Shown: positions 28,042-31,201 of the stretch, in pieces
Numbering within the stretch: position 1 is the first letter of the stretch
Layout: every line of letters starts with the position of its first letter
DNA from: Psychrobacter sp. UBA3480
GTDB taxonomy: Bacteria > Pseudomonadota > Gammaproteobacteria > Pseudomonadales > Moraxellaceae
Assembly: GCF_002377945.1 (NCBI RefSeq)
Contig: NZ_DFQV01000009.1
Coordinates: forward strand, 191,506 to 222,706
Direction of reading: 5' to 3'
Length of the DNA: 31,201 bases
Program-made: the position numbers and the translations under genes
Notes under the pieces: generated by a model
Seen by the model: the letters and a program-made list of their open reading frames with translations, nothing else
What the model was told of the DNA's origin: nothing
Databases searched by the model: none

Positions 28042-28740
28042 ATGAATAATGTAATTAACTCTCCAGTTGTCGTCGCTCTAGACAATATGACGGTAGAGGC
28101 GTCTTTAGCGCTAGCTGACCAGTTAGATCCATCTCAATGTCGATTGAAAGTCGGTAAAGAGCTGTTTACGCGTTGTGGCCCTGATATCATCAAGGCATTA
28201 CATCAACGTGATTTTGAAGTGTTCTTAGACTTAAAATTTCATGACATTCCGAATACCACTGCTCAAGCAGTATTGGCGGCCGCTGAGCTTGGTGTATGGA
28301 TGGTGAATGTCCATGCTAGCGCAGGGTTAGAGGCCATGTCGTTGGCAAAACAGCGTTTGCTAGATAGAGATCTTGATACCTTGCTCATCGCAGTTACCGT
28401 ATTGACCTCTATGGATAGTGAAGCATTGATGCAAACAGGCATCACTGATAGCTTAGATACCCAAGTAAGCCGATTAGCAAAATTGACCAAGCAAGCTGGT
28501 CTTGATGGGGTAGTTTGCTCGGCTCAAGAAGCAAAAGCACTTAAAGCATTATGTGGTCAGGATTTTAAACTGGTGACGCCTGGTATTCGCCTAGCAGAAG
28601 ATAATGCAGATGATCAAAAACGTATCTGTACACCCAGTCAGGCGCTAATAGACGGTTCTGATTATTTAGTCATTGGCCGTTCGATCACTCAAGCCTCAGA
28701 CCCTGCTGCTAAACTACAGACAATACTTCAAAGTATTTAA
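28042..28740 (+). CDS. pyrF: Orotidine 5'-phosphate decarboxylase
   Basis: Last step of UMP synthesis: decarboxylation of OMP. The 232-residue TIM-barrel protein carries the catalytic [10 protein letters not shown] motif (Asp63, Lys65, Asp68), the N-terminal [16 protein letters not shown] and the C-terminal phosphate-binding [14 protein letters not shown] 28042 has no evident ribosome binding site (upstream ATGGTAAAACC). Confidence 0.99.
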   Translation: MNNVINSPVVVALDNMTVEASLALADQLDPSQCRLKVGKELFTRCGPDIIKALHQRDFEVFLDLKFHDIPNTTAQAVLAAAELGVWMVNVHASAGLEAMSLAKQRLLDRDLDTLLIAVTVLTSMDSEALMQTGITDSLDTQVSRLAKLTKQAGLDGVVCSAQEAKALKALCGQDFKLVTPGIRLAEDNADDQKRICTPSQALIDGSDYLVIGRSITQASDPAAKLQTILQSI

Positions 28741-28760
28741 GTTTGAATAAATGTTAAGAA

Positions 28761-28790
28761 AAAAAGACAGCCTAAATGGCTGTCTTTTTA
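28761..28790 (+). terminator. Intrinsic terminator of pyrF
   Basis: A 12-bp stem AAAAAGACAGCC (28761-28772) with GGCTGTCTTTTT (28778-28789), a 5-nt loop and a T-run. Confidence 0.92.
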
Positions 28791-28965
28791 CTTTTTGATG
28801 GTCGAGGAAAAGCTGCTACACTACTTAAATTTATTCTTACAACCTTTCTAAAATATAATAACTATATTAAAAACGCTCATTTAGCTAAATATCAGTAGTA
28901 CTGCTATGAGTGTTTATCGCTAATTAGATTTTTAATAATAACGCCACTAAGTGATGTTGGATAAT

Positions 28966-29763
28966 ATGAAATTACAGATATTGAGTGACTTACATATTGA
29001 TAGTTATGCACGTCAATCGCACCCCGTTGGACATATTCCTAAAACCGATGCAGATTTAGTGTTAGTAGCAGGGGATACTGCTAATAGCGACAAAGGAATG
29101 CTGTGGTTGCAAGAACAGGCAGCGCGCTTAGAAGTTCCCCTGATTACTATCGCTGGTAATCATGAATACTTTGATGAAGACGTATTGAGCTTTGACCATA
29201 AACTGGCAACTTGGGATAACTATGATGCTGCGTCTAAAAAAGGCGTTCGCGTCTTACAATGTCAGCATATCGATATCGGTGATATACGCCTTTTAGGTTG
29301 TACGCTTTGGACAGATTATCAGTATCATGCTAACGAAGACACCATGGCTGCTGCTAGGCATTTTATGCGTGACTACAAGCAGATTTACGCAGGTAACGAA
29401 CTGTTTTCGCCTGAAGTATCTATGCTGATTCATGCGGAGCATCGTCAGTGGCTACAGCAAGCTTTGATGGAATCTCATAAACTTGGTAAAAAAACAGTAG
29501 TCATGAGTCATCATAGTGTCAGTGCATTATCGGTGTCTGAAAAATATGCCAATCTACCGAGTAATGCAGCTTTTGTCAGTGACTTTTCAGGATGGATGCA
29601 CGAAGACTGGGCACCGATGCTATGGGTACATGGACATACTCATGAAGCATTTGATTATAAACTTGGTAATACGCGAGTGATTGTCAATCCACGAGCCTAT
29701 CCTAATGAGGTCAGTAGTACTGCACTAGAGTTCGCGTGGGACAAAGTCATTGATATTGGCTAG
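28966..29763 (+). CDS. Calcineurin-like metallophosphoesterase
   Basis: Shows the five metallophosphoesterase blocks: SDLHID (Asp8, His10 counted from Met 28966), VAGDTANS, GNHEYF, MSHHSVS and HGHTHEAFDY. These give the two-metal site, so a phosphomonoesterase or diesterase activity is expected; the substrate cannot be told. ATG 28966 is chosen because the protein then begins directly with the first beta strand (MKLQILSDLH) and a weak GGAT lies upstream; GTG 28951 and ATG 28954 are possible. It is separated from pyrF by a terminator. The 265-residue length is typical. Confidence 0.9.
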   Translation: MKLQILSDLHIDSYARQSHPVGHIPKTDADLVLVAGDTANSDKGMLWLQEQAARLEVPLITIAGNHEYFDEDVLSFDHKLATWDNYDAASKKGVRVLQCQHIDIGDIRLLGCTLWTDYQYHANEDTMAAARHFMRDYKQIYAGNELFSPEVSMLIHAEHRQWLQQALMESHKLGKKTVVMSHHSVSALSVSEKYANLPSNAAFVSDFSGWMHEDWAPMLWVHGHTHEAFDYKLGNTRVIVNPRAYPNEVSSTALEFAWDKVIDIG

Positions 29764-29922
29764 GATCGTGTGTAAATATCTGGCAAATCTTCATTTATTC
29801 TAGGTATAGACTCTTTTGAATAAAGCGTCTTTTTGAAAGAGTTCAGAATATTTAATAAGATATATTGCAACTAGATTTGTCTGCGGTTCATTCCTGATAA
29901 GAAATCTGCTAGGCTTGCTGTC

Positions 29923-30759
29923 ATGAGTAAATATCTAAATAACACCCTGTCCAAAATATCTGCTGACAAGCTTGCGAGTCACACACCAAGCGCGCCTGCA
30001 CCTTCGCACCTACCAGATAGTATGATTTCCTCCGTTAGCCTATTACCTGAAAATAAGCGGCTGATACTATTTACTAGGCACTCTTTACGCGAGCGCTCTG
30101 ATGGTAATGGTTTTGCCAGCTATCAGTTACCGTTGACTCCTAAAGGCCGTATACTGGCAAAGTCTTGGGGTCGTTGGTTATCAGGTCATCTACCATATTC
30201 GCTCGACGTCGATAGTATCTCCAGCCCCATTGGGCGTTGTATCGATACCGCGCAGCTGATGCAAGAGGGGGCAGGACTACGGCGTGACATTACGCATCAA
30301 TCATTGTTAGTTGAGCCTGGCAGTCTTGTTACTGAGCCTGAAATAGCCAATCCTGTGTTCAAAGAAATTGGTGTGCTGAACTTTATTAATCGTTTTTTGC
30401 AAGGCAATCTCGAAGGGACTAAAAACACCTATCAAGGGGGTTTGGATATCCTGTCGCTTTTTTACCAGAATCAGCCGCAGCATGGCCATCTGATGCTTGC
30501 TGTGAGTCATGATACATTGCTATCTGCGTTCTTAGCAGTTATGTTCGATGTGATAGAGATTGATTGGAATGATTGGCCGAAAATGATGGAAGGCGTATTT
30601 TTATGGTTTGATGATAAGCCATTTGATCAAGCGAGTGCGCATTTTATTTGGCGAGGTCAGGTATATACTCGGCCGATTAGTTCATTGTTAGACGGTTATC
30701 GTGCAGCTGGTTACCATCCTAGCAAGTTGCTATTGCCGCCAGAAGTGCAGTGGAATTAA
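29923..30759 (+). CDS. Histidine phosphatase superfamily protein
   Basis: A 278-residue protein with the phospho-accepting motif LFTRHSLRER (Arg52, His53), a second arginine in SPIGRCIDTA, an acidic EPGSL segment and the second catalytic histidine in AVSHDTLLSAFL (His196). The motif reads RHS where most family members have RHG. Substrate unknown; phosphoglycerate mutase-like or small-molecule phosphatase activities are both possible. The N-terminal ~40 residues are Ser/Pro-rich and not obviously a signal peptide; Met34 is an alternative start. The ribosome binding site of ATG 29923 is weak. It converges with rpsT. Confidence 0.87.
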   Translation: MSKYLNNTLSKISADKLASHTPSAPAPSHLPDSMISSVSLLPENKRLILFTRHSLRERSDGNGFASYQLPLTPKGRILAKSWGRWLSGHLPYSLDVDSISSPIGRCIDTAQLMQEGAGLRRDITHQSLLVEPGSLVTEPEIANPVFKEIGVLNFINRFLQGNLEGTKNTYQGGLDILSLFYQNQPQHGHLMLAVSHDTLLSAFLAVMFDVIEIDWNDWPKMMEGVFLWFDDKPFDQASAHFIWRGQVYTRPISSLLDGYRAAGYHPSKLLLPPEVQWN

Positions 30760-30825
30760 TGTTTTGTTTAAACATTGAAATGAGTTGATAGAGCCGCTAT
30801 TCATTGAATACGTTTTGAATAGGCA

Positions 30826-30868
30826 TAAAAAAACCTTGCCACGGTATTAGAACCAGTGACAAGGTTTT
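30826..30868 (-). terminator. Intrinsic terminator of rpsT
   Basis: On the minus strand, AAAACCTTGTCAC pairs with GTGGCAAGGTTTT (one G-U pair), followed by a T-run (plus-strand A-run ending at 30832). It lies ~45 bp beyond the rpsT stop and may also stop transcription from the convergent phosphatase gene. Confidence 0.88.
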
Positions 30869-30914
30869 AGTCATTACGCTATAAAAGCGAAATGCGGTCT
30901 AACCAATACAAATC

Positions 30915-31181
30915 TTAAGCTTGTAGGCCTTTGATTGTTTTGTTTAGGCGGCTCTTACGACGAGCAGCTTTATTCTTATGAATAATACCTTTGTCAGCCA
31001 TACGATCAAGAACTGGTACCGCTTTTTTGTAAGCTTCGGTAGCCGCGTCATAATCTTTAGCTGCGATAGCCGCATCAACACGTTTTAAGTAAGTACGAAC
31101 CATAGAGCGTTGTGACGCAGAGTTCTGACGACGTTTGGTGTTTTGACGGGCGCGTTTACGAGCTTGTGCAGTATTAGCCAC
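30915..31181 (-). CDS. rpsT: 30S ribosomal protein S20
   Basis: Binds 16S rRNA during 30S assembly. The 88-residue Lys/Arg/Ala-rich protein begins [14 protein letters not shown] and ends NKTIKGLQA, matching S20, with [16 protein letters not shown] in the C-terminal helix. The start codon is GTG (31179-31181, minus strand), preceded by GGAGA at 6-nt spacing. E. coli rpsT also uses a non-ATG start (UUG), linked to autoregulation; a similar control here is inferred. The promoter lies beyond the window. Confidence 0.99.
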   Translation of the reverse strand: MANTAQARKRARQNTKRRQNSASQRSMVRTYLKRVDAAIAAKDYDAATEAYKKAVPVLDRMADKGIIHKNKAARRKSRLNKTIKGLQA

Positions 31182-31201
31182 GCGTATCTCCTTGATAAAG
31201 A

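Overview
The window is a stretch of core chromosome from a gammaproteobacterium, most probably Psychrobacter or a close relative in Moraxellaceae. This is inferred from the moderately AT-rich composition, the protein sequences (a ~480-residue GAPDH, a long ClpA, a MutT/ThiE-like fusion) and gene groupings such as cmk-rpsA-ihfB-lapA-pyrF and obgE-proB. No species assignment can be proved from the window alone. There are 23 protein genes, all on the + strand except hemP and rpsT. No rRNA, tRNA, CRISPR array, prophage or intact insertion sequence is visible.

Layout. 1-7158: the outer-membrane translocation pair tamA (cut by the left edge) and tamB. 7159-7940: a 171-bp MITE-like palindromic element, a bidirectional terminator, and a small hemP gene on the minus strand with a Fur-box promoter. 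7941-10744: a Nudix/ThiE-like fusion (mutT type) and a lipocalin with an unusual 177-residue hydrophilic N-terminal extension. 11093-12526: the long-form GAPDH. 12817-18674: obgE, proB, hemE, argC and a membrane-anchored coiled-coil protein (DUF6776-like). 18829-22414: clpS and clpA, separated by about 640 bp with a terminator between them. 22596-23885: ung and tadA, directly abutting. 24075-28740: cmk, rpsA, ihfB, lapA and pyrF. 28966-30759: a calcineurin-like phosphoesterase and a histidine phosphatase. 30915-31181: rpsT on the minus strand, converging on the phosphatase gene through a terminator.

How the genes work together. TamA and TamB form one envelope-spanning system. ClpS selects N-degron substrates for ClpA, which unfolds them for ClpP. 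Ung and TadA are both base-chemistry enzymes (uracil excision from DNA, A-to-I editing of tRNA) and are probably translationally coupled. rpsA, rpsT, obgE and tadA serve translation. proB, argC, hemE and pyrF are isolated biosynthetic steps.

Most of the window is ordinary housekeeping DNA and I see no complete undescribed system. The points worth a second look are: the MITE-like palindrome beside tamB; acidic or polar disordered insertions in three unrelated proteins (TamA POTRA3, lipocalin N-terminus, ClpA inter-domain linker); a possible dual-start lipocalin; a strong hairpin directly before the hemE ribosome binding site; and three small perfectly phased tandem duplications in intergenic gaps (17 bp x2, 17 bp x2, 12 bp x3).
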